Shown piece by piece: positions 1 through 7,244 of a stretch of 35,414 nucleotides of DNA. Origin of the DNA: a virus; the IMG/VR virus record IMGVR_UViG_3300044742_000201, positions 1 to 35,414 of that record; one strand, 5' to 3'. Position 1 is the first letter of the stretch. Every line of letters begins with the position of its first letter. The notes under the pieces are model-generated. The model was given only the letters and a program-made list of their open reading frames with translations, was not told the DNA's origin and made no database searches. The position numbers were made by a program, and so were the translations under genes.

Positions 1-2
1 CG

Positions 3-164
3 AACATGCTGGTATCTGTGCGCGATGGCATGAGTTCTATATCAGGACAACAGTGCCGCGTCGTCACGATGCGAGGGCGTGGACACTGTGAAATACGAAT
101 ATCTATCCTCGGGCGTGATATCCATACCGTGCTGAACGCGTCAGCGCTCGAGGTCGTCGTTTAG
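3..164 (+). CDS. C-terminal part of a NusG/RfaH-like protein (KOW domain), 5' truncated
   Basis: The frame is open from the window edge to a TAG stop and encodes about 53 residues. The reading VRDGMSSISGQ, then a strand, then ISILGRDIHTVLNASALEVV follows the pattern of a NusG C-terminal KOW domain, where the family has V-x-DGPF-x-x-F-x-G, VSIFGR and VELxFxQVEK at the very end of the protein. The stop falls where NusG proteins end, which supports the match. NusG paralogues bind RNA polymerase and alter pausing or termination. Placed just before a long late operon, this one could act as a processive antiterminator, but that is inference. The N-terminal NGN domain would lie outside the window. 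The assignment comes from motif reading only; the alternative is an unrelated small beta-rich domain. Confidence 0.55.
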   Translation, partial: NMLVSVRDGMSSISGQQCRVVTMRGRGHCEIRISILGRDIHTVLNASALEVVV

Positions 165-346
165 AGTCGGGTTGCGTTAAAAGCAAGATTTAGAGCCGAC
201 ATCGCTGCCACGGGATAATTCCTGTCGGCAGTGTCTCTGCTATCAGCAGAATCCCTAGCAGCAGCGATATTTTCCGGCCGAATTGCCAGCCGCTCATCGT
301 CCGTGGTACTTTCTGCGCCGCCGATTTAATATCGGGTAGACATCCG
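165..346 (+). promoter_or_regulatory. Non-coding leader with inverted repeats upstream of the terminase genes
   Basis: No convincing gene occupies this gap. It holds three short inverted repeats: GCCGACA at 195-201 with TGTCGGC at 223-229, CTGCT at 237-241 with AGCAG at 245-249, and CCGAT at 321-325 with ATCGG at 331-335 around TTAAT. None is followed by a run of T, so a classical terminator is not supported. A late promoter or an antitermination site is plausible before the packaging genes. I see no strong sigma-70 match, so the regulatory call is inference from position and symmetry. Confidence 0.3.
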
Positions 347-808
347 GTGACGCAAATGGATCTTCGTCCACGTGATACTAAGCCTGAGAAGCCGAAAGGA
401 CTCAGAGCAAACAAGACTTCGTTCAAGAAAGATAATCCTGGAGGACCTGGACGAGGACCAGGAACACCGAACAAGACTACTGCACTGTTGAAAGAGTGCA
501 TCCTCCAAGCTGCAGAGATCCACGGACAGGACGGCAAAGGCAAAGGCGGTCTCATCGGGTTCCTCTTGAACATCGCCGAGAAGGATCTCCGCGCATATGC
601 AATGCTACTGTCCCGAGTGATGCCCCTGCAAGTGGATCACAGGAAAGAAGTCAAGGTCGAAGTCACGTACCGCAGTGTTGAAGAGATTCAGGAAGAGCTC
701 GCCCAACGCGGAATCAGGCTCGATCTTCTCGCGCGTGCGCTGTACACCAAGCCGAAGCTCTTGATTGATAACGAGGGCAAGGATGTCAATACCGATCGCA
801 CCAAGTGA
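347..808 (+). CDS. Terminase small subunit-like protein
   Basis: A 153-residue protein directly before the large terminase, overlapping its start. The N-terminus (residues 10-45) is rich in Lys, Gly and Pro, with KKDNPGGPGRGPGTPNKTT. This resembles the DUF5681-type lead of small-terminase-like phage proteins, a likely flexible DNA-binding arm. The rest is helical, with an acidic-to-basic C-terminus. In this family the small subunit recognises phage DNA and regulates the ATPase and nuclease of the large subunit. The longest frame opens with GTG at 347; ATG at 356 is an equally possible start, and neither has a strong ribosome binding site. The role rests on position and N-terminal composition rather than on a decisive motif. 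Confidence 0.7.
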   Translation: MTQMDLRPRDTKPEKPKGLRANKTSFKKDNPGGPGRGPGTPNKTTALLKECILQAAEIHGQDGKGKGGLIGFLLNIAEKDLRAYAMLLSRVMPLQVDHRKEVKVEVTYRSVEEIQEELAQRGIRLDLLARALYTKPKLLIDNEGKDVNTDRTK

Positions 809-2294
809 CGAGGCCGCTGCGGAACTCTTTCTTAAGCAACTCGCCAAGAAAAAGCAGGCGACCACGTCGACTCTTGCTCTCAGTGAGGAGTATCAGGGTG
901 CGTTGGCCCGGGAGGACTTCCTTCTCTTCAGGAATATCATCCGGCCGAGACTCCTTCATTCATGGTGGCAGCGCGATGTCGCCGAACACCTGATGGAATT
1001 CTGGGCGGACTTCCAAGCGGGAAAGCGTCCGACGTTGGTGTTGCAAGCGCCGCCTCAGCACGGGAAGACCGAGCAGATCATAGACTTCATCGCATGGTGT
1101 GCAGGGAAGGATCCCTCGCTGAGAACCATATTCGGAAGCTACAGCGATGACCTCGGTGTGAGAGTGAACATCACCTTGCAGAGGATTTTTGATTCTGAGA
1201 ATTATCACTCGGTCTTTGCTAGGACAAAGATCTCCGACGCGAATGCTGTGACAGTGTCGGGCCGATGGCTGCGGAACTCGTCCCTCTTGGAATACGTCGG
1301 GCACGAAGGCTCGTTCCGTAACACGACCGTCATGGGACAGATCAACGGACAGGGACTAGACCTCGGGTTCATTGACGACCCGATCAAGGGCCGAGCGGAA
1401 GCTCAATCCAAAGCAGTGCGCGAGAAGACATGGAGCTGGTTCACGGATGACTTCTTCGGTCGCTTCAGCGAGCGAGCCGGATTCATCATGATCATGACAC
1501 GCTGGCACCTGGACGATCCCGTGGGACGATGGCTCGAGCACTTTCCCAATACGAAGGTCCTCAAGTATCCCGCTATCGCGACAGAGAACTCTGAGCATCG
1601 GTGCATAGGAGATCCTCTGTTCCCGGAACTGAAGTCCCTCGAGTTCCTGCAGGCGAGGAAACAGGTTCTCACTGCATCGTCGTGGGAAAGCATCTATCAG
1701 CAATCCCCCATTGTTACGGGAGGAGAGCTCTTCCCTGTCGAGCAGTTCAAGATCATACCGACGTTCGACAGAAGCAAGATCAAGCGCTCTGTCCGCTATG
1801 TGGACAAGGCAGGGACGGCCGATGGCGGTGCATACACGGCAGCGGCCCTCGTCCATACGATGTTCGACGGAACGACAATCGTCGAGGATATGCTGCGAGG
1901 TCAGTGGTCCGCGCTCGAACGCGAGCAGCGACTTCTGCAAGCAGCGAAGATCGACAGGACAACGTGTCCGCGGTACGCGATCTGGTTCGAGCAGGAACCC
2001 GGCTCTGGCGGGAAGGAATCTGCAGAGAGCTCAGTGCGTCGCTTCAGCGGATTCCAAGTGTACACTGACAAGGTGACCGGATCCAAGGAAGTTCGCGCCG
2101 AACCATACGCAGCGCAGGTCCAAGCGGGGAACGTGTTCCTCAAGGCCGCTGGATGGAACAGGGACTTCATCGACGAGCACGAGCAGTTTCCTGCGGGGAA
2201 GTACAAGGATCAAGTGGACTCGACCGCAGGCGCGTTCAACAAGCTCGCGGCATCGACGATGGGGTACGACAGAACTCTTTCATGGGTGGGATGA
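783..2294 (+). CDS. terL: Terminase large subunit (packaging ATPase and nuclease)
   Basis: The motor that pumps DNA into the prohead and cuts it. I chose ATG 783 because GAGGGCAAGG lies just upstream; ATG 765 in the same frame would add six residues. In the 503-residue form, Walker A is APPQHGKT at about 89-96 and Walker B LDLGFIDD at about 192-199. A coupling-type motif IMIMTRWH follows at about 235-242. The C-terminal RNase H-fold nuclease shows D in YVDKAGT (about 339-345), FEQEPGSGG (about 402-410) and YKDQVDS (about 474-480). This C-terminus matches the psiM2 ORF9-type large terminase family. Length is normal and all catalytic motifs are intact. The gene overlaps the small subunit gene by 26 bases, so the two are probably translated together. 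Confidence 0.95.
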   Translation: MSIPIAPSDEAAAELFLKQLAKKKQATTSTLALSEEYQGALAREDFLLFRNIIRPRLLHSWWQRDVAEHLMEFWADFQAGKRPTLVLQAPPQHGKTEQIIDFIAWCAGKDPSLRTIFGSYSDDLGVRVNITLQRIFDSENYHSVFARTKISDANAVTVSGRWLRNSSLLEYVGHEGSFRNTTVMGQINGQGLDLGFIDDPIKGRAEAQSKAVREKTWSWFTDDFFGRFSERAGFIMIMTRWHLDDPVGRWLEHFPNTKVLKYPAIATENSEHRCIGDPLFPELKSLEFLQARKQVLTASSWESIYQQSPIVTGGELFPVEQFKIIPTFDRSKIKRSVRYVDKAGTADGGAYTAAALVHTMFDGTTIVEDMLRGQWSALEREQRLLQAAKIDRTTCPRYAIWFEQEPGSGGKESAESSVRRFSGFQVYTDKVTGSKEVRAEPYAAQVQAGNVFLKAAGWNRDFIDEHEQFPAGKYKDQVDSTAGAFNKLAASTMGYDRTLSWVG

Positions 2295-2298
2295 CATC

Positions 2299-2643
2299 AT
2301 GCTCCAGGTCATTGAAGGACCGACGATACTCGCAGGTGAGTCTTTGTCAGACGCGGTGGACTGCAGCATGGGTCAGCTGTGCAGGATCACGATGCCGTCA
2401 GCATGGGACACCGCTCGGCTGACTTTTCAGTTTTCCACAGACGGGATGTTCTTCAACGACATGTTCGGGCTCGACGGATATGAAGTCAAGATCGACAACG
2501 TCGTAACCGGTGCAGGCGTCATCATCCCCGCGGACATCGGTCGAGCCATAGCGTTCCTAAAATTCAGATCGGGATCGCGCGGCAATCCGATCGTGCAGAC
2601 AGAAACAAGAGTCTTCGCGGTGACGGTGGTCCTCGATGCATAG
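2299..2643 (+). CDS. Hypothetical phage protein, beta-rich
   Basis: A 114-residue protein starting four bases after the terminase stop and overlapping the next gene by eight bases. It alternates hydrophobic and polar residues in short stretches, suggesting a beta sandwich. It has no cysteine cluster, signal peptide or membrane segment beyond two isolated Cys near residues 22-28. I do not recognise the family. Its place between terminase and portal suggests a packaging or virion accessory role, which is inference only. Confidence 0.8.
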   Translation: MLQVIEGPTILAGESLSDAVDCSMGQLCRITMPSAWDTARLTFQFSTDGMFFNDMFGLDGYEVKIDNVVTGAGVIIPADIGRAIAFLKFRSGSRGNPIVQTETRVFAVTVVLDA

Positions 2644-2884
2644 GAAATCATCCAAGATCACGGGCGATGAGAGCCTGCCAATGAGCGGGGTCGTCGACTA
2701 TCGCTACGAGATCACGCCGACGCCGAGCAACTACGATCTTCAGCAGACACACGCGCACTTCATCGCACGATCAAGGACCAAGGAACAAGTCAAGGCGTAC
2801 TGGCAGCGACGACAGCTTCGCGTCGAGCTCGGGCGCAGGCTCAACAAGATGAAGATCACCCTGCCGAAAATCGGTGGCGCGTGA
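2636..2884 (+). CDS. Hypothetical small basic protein
   Basis: An 82-residue protein whose start overlaps the previous gene by eight bases and whose stop overlaps the next small frame (TGATG). The C-terminal half is basic and helical (KEQVKAYWQRRQLRVELGRR), which could bind nucleic acid or a partner protein. No family is recognised. Conservation of the tight overlaps is the main evidence that it is a gene. Confidence 0.7.
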   Translation: MHRKSSKITGDESLPMSGVVDYRYEITPTPSNYDLQQTHAHFIARSRTKEQVKAYWQRRQLRVELGRRLNKMKITLPKIGGA

Positions 2885-2991
2885 TGATCAGTATCGTCAC
2901 GCATTGGTCTGCTGGTGAGCGGAGAATCATTGTCTACTATTGGGCGCATGAGTGGGGCAGTTCAGCAAGCGACAGCATGAGATGGTTCTGA
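2884..2991 (+). CDS. Possible 35-residue peptide gene between two overlaps
   Basis: ATG at 2884 shares a TGATG overlap with the preceding stop, and the frame ends at TGA 2991, three bases before the portal start. The product begins MISIVTHWSAGERR and is rich in aromatic residues (several Trp and Tyr). The exact fit of this frame into an otherwise empty 110-base gap suggests a translationally coupled small gene. It could be a leader whose translation carries ribosomes to the portal gene, which has no strong ribosome binding site of its own. Function unknown. Confidence 0.45.
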   Translation: MISIVTHWSAGERRIIVYYWAHEWGSSASDSMRWF

Positions 2992-2994
2992 GCC

Positions 2995-4407
2995 ATGGGC
3001 TACAGATTCTTCGGAGACACCTTCACGAACTTCTTGAGCGGCCTCGGCATGCCGGGTCGCGACAAGATGACGGGATACAAGTACGTCAAGGCGCTCTGGG
3101 GAAGAGATCAACTGGAGGCGGCGTTCCAAGGTGATTGGATCGCTCGAAAAGCAATTTCCATTCCGGCTCAGGATGCAACGCGTGAGTGGCGTTCGTGGCA
3201 GGCGAAGGCGAACCAGATCGAGCTCATCGAATCAACGGAAAAGCGCCTTCAGCTGCAGTTGAAGCTGGAAGCCGCGCTTGTTAAAGCCAGACTCTACGGA
3301 GGATGCTGCATTCTCATCGGGGTCGACGGTGATCTGTCGTCCGAGCTCCTTCCCGATATGGTGGCCAAAGACGGATTGAAGTTCATCCATGTTCTCGCAC
3401 CGCATCAGTTGTCCATCGACAATTTGATTGTGGATCTTGCATCGCCCTACTACGGCCAGCCCGAATTCTATTTCCTGCAGGATGCTTCTCGCACTGAAAG
3501 AGTCAGGATCCATCCCTCACGCATGGTGAGATTAATCGGACTGGATTCCCCCGATGCGATGTCGAACAACGGCTGGGGTGATCCCGTGATGCAGGTGATC
3601 CACGATGCGGTGTCTTCCGCGGGCACCGTGGCACAGAGTATTGCGACGCTCATCAGTGAGGCCAAGGTCGACGTCATCAAGATCCCCGGCATGACAGAGA
3701 TCATGTCCACCGATGAAGGGACCACAAGGCTCATCAAGAGATTCAGTGAAGCCAACGTCGCGAAGTCCGTGGTCAACGCTCTGATCATAGATAAAGAAGA
3801 GGAATGGCAGCGCATCGGCACGCAGTTTGGAGGGATGCCGGAAATCCTGCAGATGTATCTCCAGATCGCGGCGGGTGCCGCGGACATCCCCGTGACGAGA
3901 TTCCTTGGGCGGAGTGCAGCAGGGTTGAATGCAACAGGCGAATTCGATCTTCAGAATTATTACGATCGCATCGCGTCGGATCAAGCCATTCGGCTGACCC
4001 CTGCGCTGGAGAAGCTTGATCAAGTCGTAATTCGTTCTGCATTGGGATCCCTGGACCCGAACATCTTCTACGAGTGGAACTCACTCTGGCAGATGGACAA
4101 AACGCAAGAGGCCGATATCGCAAAGAAAAAAGCTGAGGTCAGCAAGTTTGATGTGGATGCTGGCCTTGTTCCATTTGAAGCGTTGGCTCGAGGTCGTTGC
4201 AATCAGCTCATCGAAGACGGGACCTACCCCGGTCTCGAAGCGGCACTCGAGGAAGCCCTGAAGAAGCAGGACTTCGGTGAGCCACCCGAGGAGGAAGTCA
4301 ATGAAGGCGAGGAAGAAGGCGAGCCTGAAACCGGCGAGAAAAAGCCCGAGGGCGGCAAAAACGGTAAAGGCAACAAAGCGAACGGCAAAGAGACTACGCG
4401 TCAATGA
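2995..4407 (+). CDS. Portal protein (DUF1073 family)
   Basis: A 470-residue protein that forms the ring at the head vertex through which DNA enters and leaves. The N-terminal part has an early WIARKAISIPAQDATREWR region. It continues with RLYGGCCILIGV, a central PVTRFLGRSAAGLNATGEFD motif at about 300-320 and YYDRIASDQ, all typical of DUF1073 portal proteins. After about residue 425 the sequence becomes a charged low-complexity tail, first Glu-rich then Lys/Gly-rich, that is probably disordered. Its position right after terminase and before a MuF-like gene agrees. The stop overlaps the next start by four bases. Confidence 0.92.
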   Translation: MGYRFFGDTFTNFLSGLGMPGRDKMTGYKYVKALWGRDQLEAAFQGDWIARKAISIPAQDATREWRSWQAKANQIELIESTEKRLQLQLKLEAALVKARLYGGCCILIGVDGDLSSELLPDMVAKDGLKFIHVLAPHQLSIDNLIVDLASPYYGQPEFYFLQDASRTERVRIHPSRMVRLIGLDSPDAMSNNGWGDPVMQVIHDAVSSAGTVAQSIATLISEAKVDVIKIPGMTEIMSTDEGTTRLIKRFSEANVAKSVVNALIIDKEEEWQRIGTQFGGMPEILQMYLQIAAGAADIPVTRFLGRSAAGLNATGEFDLQNYYDRIASDQAIRLTPALEKLDQVVIRSALGSLDPNIFYEWNSLWQMDKTQEADIAKKKAEVSKFDVDAGLVPFEALARGRCNQLIEDGTYPGLEAALEEALKKQDFGEPPEEEVNEGEEEGEPETGEKKPEGGKNGKGNKANGKETTRQ

Positions 4408-5342
4408 CGGTGCTCCAACCTGATCCGCTCCCTCCTGGCGGAATCATAGTCCCCAGAGTCAGGCTCGATCCCAGTCGAAGCTCGTCTCTGCGGCGCGGAG
4501 GCCGAGGCCTGGTCAACAAGCGCGTGTTCAATCTGGTGCGACGGCTTCGGCTCATCCTCCAGGAATACGACGTACCGGGCCTCGGACTCGGCGCGAACGC
4601 CCCCGAGAACTATCAGCCATGGTTGGAAAAACCTTCTGCTCGCTTGATGCGCACCGAAACGATGCTCAAGAAAGTGGTCGAAGAGGAACTGGTAACACCG
4701 GTTGATTGGCTCAGCGCGTTGATCACGGCGGCGGTCGGGCGCGGGGTGGCGCGTGCAGGAAAAGAACTAGCGATGGCGCACGGCGGCCTGGACATCCGCG
4801 AGGTTTCTCACTTGCTGAGCGCCAGCGTGATTCTAGAGCTTCAGGGAATTTCCGCGGAAACTTCGCGGCGTGTTCTTCGGTCAGTGGTCAAGGCGATGGT
4901 GACCATGCGCACCCCGCAAGAGCTTATGAAAGAAGTTCGCATCACATTAGAACGTGTGACTCGGTCGCGCTTGATTACGCTGGTCAACACCGAGACGGTG
5001 CGGGCAGTCAATGCGGGAAAACTCCTGGCGTACAAGGCCGGAGGCGTGAAGCTCGTTGGTGTGGAGCCTGAGTATTATCCGGCAGAGCTTTTTCACACGG
5101 ACCACAAGCATCGCAGCCATGGCGGCCTCTGGAAGGACGAGCTTGTCAATGTCCTGACCGCGGGCGACGAACTGGTGTGCGAAGAATGTGATGACATCGC
5201 GGCGGGCGGACCTTACGAAATCGATGAGGCGCACGGCTTGATCCCGGCGCATCCCAACTGTCGGTGCGCCTTCGTGCCCGCAGAAGACAAACGGTTCGCG
5301 GAGATCGAAGAGCAAAAAGAGGAAAATTGGTTCGAGCGTTAA
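4404..5342 (+). CDS. MuF-like phage head morphogenesis protein
   Basis: A 312-residue minor head protein that in related phages binds the portal and may be ejected with DNA. Residues 90-215 are helical and include the motif LVNTETVRAVNAGKLLAYKAGG, usual for MuF-type domains. The C-terminal part holds a Cys/His cluster: C259-x2-C262, then H277 and HPNCRC at 283-288, a likely metal-binding end seen in this family. It overlaps the portal gene (ATGA), consistent with coupled synthesis. The same C-terminal motif occurs in the gene at 25378-26019. No toxin domain is fused to this copy. Confidence 0.87.
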   Translation: MTVLQPDPLPPGGIIVPRVRLDPSRSSSLRRGGRGLVNKRVFNLVRRLRLILQEYDVPGLGLGANAPENYQPWLEKPSARLMRTETMLKKVVEEELVTPVDWLSALITAAVGRGVARAGKELAMAHGGLDIREVSHLLSASVILELQGISAETSRRVLRSVVKAMVTMRTPQELMKEVRITLERVTRSRLITLVNTETVRAVNAGKLLAYKAGGVKLVGVEPEYYPAELFHTDHKHRSHGGLWKDELVNVLTAGDELVCEECDDIAAGGPYEIDEAHGLIPAHPNCRCAFVPAEDKRFAEIEEQKEENWFER

Positions 5343-5391
5343 GAAGGAAGAAGTCGTGGGGGTTATCACCAACCAACCAGGAGAAATTACG

Positions 5392-5943
5392 ATGGCTGCT
5401 AAAGGAATTCTGGCGCTGATCATTCCGATTGATCAGGGCGCGCGTCCAGATCAATCGCTCCCCGGCGCACAACCGGGGATCGACAACACATTGCCGGGAG
5501 CACAGCCCGGTATCGACAACACGTTGCCGGGGGATCTGCCGATCCCTTCGCATCCGATTTACTTCCCGCTTCCTCCGGGTGCTCCGTATCCCGACCAGAG
5601 TCTCCCCGGTTCGCAGCCGTATCCTGATCAGGGGCTTCCCGAAGATCAACCGAAGCCGTCTCATCCCATCGTGCTGCCTCCGGGTGGCGGTGGATGGTTG
5701 CCGGTTTATATCTGGGGACCGACTGATCCACGCCCCGGCACCGGACTTCCCGGTGATCAACCGGTGATCGACAACACGTTGCCACCGATCGAGCTCCCAC
5801 CCGAAGGCGAACTGCCGGAAGATGGTGCGCAGATCGAGTGGAAAGCGATGTGGACACCGACGACGGGCTGGGTCAGCTTCGCTGTCGTGGTTCCTGGTGC
5901 TGGTACTCCGGTTCCGACACCGAGCAAAGCCAAGCGCAAATGA
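5392..5943 (+). CDS. Proline-rich repeat virion-type protein
   Basis: A 183-residue protein. ATG 5392 is preferred over the upstream GTG 5356 because CAGGAGAAATTACG precedes it. After a short hydrophobic N-terminus (MAAKGILALIIP) it consists of Pro/Gly/Asp motifs such as PDQSLPG, PGIDNTLPG and PSHPI repeated irregularly to about residue 145. A small folded end follows with WKAMWTPTTGWVSFAVVV. Such extended repeats resemble phage virion proteins with flexible arms or decorations. No enzymatic motif is present. Two 33-base units are directly repeated at 5461-5526. Its stop overlaps the next start (ATGA). Exact role unknown. Confidence 0.8.
   Translation: MAAKGILALIIPIDQGARPDQSLPGAQPGIDNTLPGAQPGIDNTLPGDLPIPSHPIYFPLPPGAPYPDQSLPGSQPYPDQGLPEDQPKPSHPIVLPPGGGGWLPVYIWGPTDPRPGTGLPGDQPVIDNTLPPIELPPEGELPEDGAQIEWKAMWTPTTGWVSFAVVVPGAGTPVPTPSKAKRK
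5461..5526 (+). repeat. Direct 33-bp tandem duplication in the proline-rich gene
   Basis: Two adjacent 33-base units both encode PGAQPGIDNTL but differ at several silent third positions. The duplication is therefore not fresh, or the peptide has been held constant by selection. Variants of the same IDNTLP motif recur near 5768. Confidence 0.85.
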
Positions 5944-6290
5944 TCTACCGAGGAGAAATCCTCTTCGGCAAGGACCGTCAGGCTCCAGTGTCTGACGGTC
6001 CATTGCCTGGACCGATTGTTCCCGCCGGGGAACCATCGCAACAGCAATTGTCATTCACATGGAATAATGCAGCAGCACAGGGGAATACGATGGGACGGCG
6101 GTTCACGGTGATTGATAACTTCACCAGCGAAGAATTCCAGTGCGACTACGTGGCGGGCATGAGCTACGAGGCGCGCGATGAAGATAAAAAACTCCTTGGG
6201 CTTCTCGACAAGTGGATCGAAGAGGGCAAGGTGCGCGAAGGCGGACCCGAGGCCATCGTGACCGGCACCGCTGAGGTGACCGACAAATGA
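5940..6290 (+). CDS. Hypothetical protein
   Basis: A 116-residue protein starting in an ATGA overlap with the proline-rich gene. An internal ATG at 6090 has a better ribosome binding site (AGGGG, seven bases upstream) and would give a 66-residue protein, so two products or the shorter one alone are possible. The first 50 residues are Pro/Gly/Gln-rich like the previous gene's product. The remainder, with FTVIDNFTSEEF and a C-terminal charged helix, looks like a small globular domain. No family is recognised. Confidence 0.65.
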   Translation: MIYRGEILFGKDRQAPVSDGPLPGPIVPAGEPSQQQLSFTWNNAAAQGNTMGRRFTVIDNFTSEEFQCDYVAGMSYEARDEDKKLLGLLDKWIEEGKVREGGPEAIVTGTAEVTDK

Positions 6291-6505
6291 AAGTTCGCGA
6301 ACTCATAATGGAGTTGCGCAAAATAGGCAACCACGACGCGCTCGTGTTGATGGACAACGGTGGCGTGCGACTCATCCAGGCCATCGAAGCCCAGACGCAT
6401 GGCGGCGGTCGTACCGATACCGTGTATTTGCGCGCCCACAAGGAACCACGCGGCGAAACCGTTTTGAGTTCGTCACGTAAGATCGTTTGGCAGACAACCG
6501 AATAG
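6287..6505 (+). CDS. Hypothetical small protein
   Basis: A 72-residue protein in an ATGA overlap with the previous gene. It begins with a helix (MKVRELIMELRKIGNHD) followed by short strands (ALVLMDNGGVRLIQAI). This alternation resembles small phage or plasmid proteins of unknown function with an alpha-beta fold. There is no Cys cluster or membrane segment. It is followed ten bases later by a gene with a strong ribosome binding site. Confidence 0.72.
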   Translation: MKVRELIMELRKIGNHDALVLMDNGGVRLIQAIEAQTHGGGRTDTVYLRAHKEPRGETVLSSSRKIVWQTTE

Positions 6506-6514
6506 GAGGTTACA

Positions 6515-6892
6515 TTGGCCGTCACGCATCCCGCAGCAGTACGAAATCAGTTGGCTGATTTAGTCGTCGATCAACTCGATCTCAACACACCGCCCGGCAA
6601 ACTGATCATGCAAACCGGCGCGAGCGCGACCGTCGCCACGTTGACGTTCGCCAATCCGGCGTTCGGTGCGGCGGCGGCGGGCGTCGCCACTGCCAATGCC
6701 ATCGTCGCCGACACCAACGCGGTCGGCGGCACCATCAGCAAGGCTGAGCTTCGTCAGGGCGGTGGCACCGCGATCGTGTTGTGCAGCGTCACGACAACCG
6801 GCGGCGGCGGTGATATTCAGTTGAACTCGGTCGTGATCTCGGCTGGCCAGCAGGTGAGCTTGACCAGCTTGACCTACGCTGCGCCAGCGTAA
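6515..6892 (+). CDS. Hypothetical beta-rich virion-type protein, TTG start
   Basis: A 125-residue protein. The start is TTG at 6515, fixed by a near-perfect AGGAGGT five bases upstream. No ATG or GTG start is available in frame near it. Composition is Ala, Gly, Thr and Val rich with long apolar strands. This is typical of small trimeric decoration, fibre or tail proteins; which one cannot be told. It is the last gene before a hairpin and the cysteine-rich gene. Confidence 0.8.
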   Translation: MAVTHPAAVRNQLADLVVDQLDLNTPPGKLIMQTGASATVATLTFANPAFGAAAAGVATANAIVADTNAVGGTISKAELRQGGGTAIVLCSVTTTGGGGDIQLNSVVISAGQQVSLTSLTYAAPA

Positions 6893-6938
6893 GCTTCCGG
6901 CGCATCAAGCCCCCTCGCCTAGACGCCGGTTGGGAAGT

Positions 6939-6967
6939 GCGACGGCGGGTCCCTACTCCGCCGCCGC
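6939..6967 (+). other. GC-rich inverted repeat between genes
   Basis: GCGACGGCGG at 6939-6948 pairs with CCGCCGCCGC at 6958-6967, ten pairs with one mismatch and a nine-base loop. It lies in the 97-base gap between 6892 and 6990. There is no T run after it, so an intrinsic terminator is doubtful. It may be an mRNA stability or processing element separating small virion genes from the adhesin cassette. Confidence 0.5.
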
Positions 6968-6989
6968 ATGACCCCTTCGAGGAAATCAA

Positions 6990-7244
6990 ATGGCATGGGT
7001 CCGCGAGGGCGAGTGCTGCAAGTGCGGCCAATGCTGTCGCGGGCCGATTGACGATCTGCCAGAGCAGCACGACGGCGCGTGTCCGTACCTGAAGCCTGAA
7101 GCGAACGGCGAAAGACTTTGTAAGATCCACGACACCGTTGATACGTACTGGTCGCGCGGCTGCAACGTGTGGCCGAGCGATCCGATCCACATCGCGAACT
7201 ACGACCGCTGCACCTTCAGCTTCCGGTGGGTCGATGGCAGTTAA
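6990..7244 (+). CDS. CxxCxxCC cysteine-rich protein, YkgJ/UPF0153-like
   Basis: An 84-residue protein with Cys at 9, 10, 12, 15, 16, 31, 44, 58 and 74. C9-x2-C12-x2-C15-C16 is the CxxCxxCC signature of the YkgJ (UPF0153) family, proposed to chelate zinc or iron. The later CP at 31, C44 with H47, and GCNVWP at 57-62 also fit the family layout. The start is supported by GAGG upstream. The gene overlaps the start of the giant adhesin gene by 11 bases, so the two are probably co-translated. A metal-binding cytoplasmic protein here is unexpected. It could help fold or modify a fibre, or be a virion component; function is inference. Confidence 0.78.
   Translation: MAWVREGECCKCGQCCRGPIDDLPEQHDGACPYLKPEANGERLCKIHDTVDTYWSRGCNVWPSDPIHIANYDRCTFSFRWVDGS

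Noticed and set aside
283-312. Sigma-70 promoter TTGCCA with TACTTT
   Set aside because: The -10 box matches only about half the consensus and the spacing is 18 bases. It is too weak to list as a promoter.
190-573. 127-codon frame on the - strand near the left end
   Set aside because: It overlaps the small terminase gene and has no domain or upstream signal. The Pro-rich product is a mirror of the Gly-rich + strand segment.
5146-6054. 302-codon frame on the - strand
   Set aside because: It overlaps the MuF-like, proline-rich and following genes, all well supported on the + strand. The product is Arg-rich and without domains, as expected of a shadow frame.
7138-7233. N-terminal extension of the giant adhesin
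   Set aside because: The added 32 residues are Arg/Ser/Thr-rich and lie in the frame-shifted part of the cysteine protein gene. MAVKTFYLL at 7234 is a better start.
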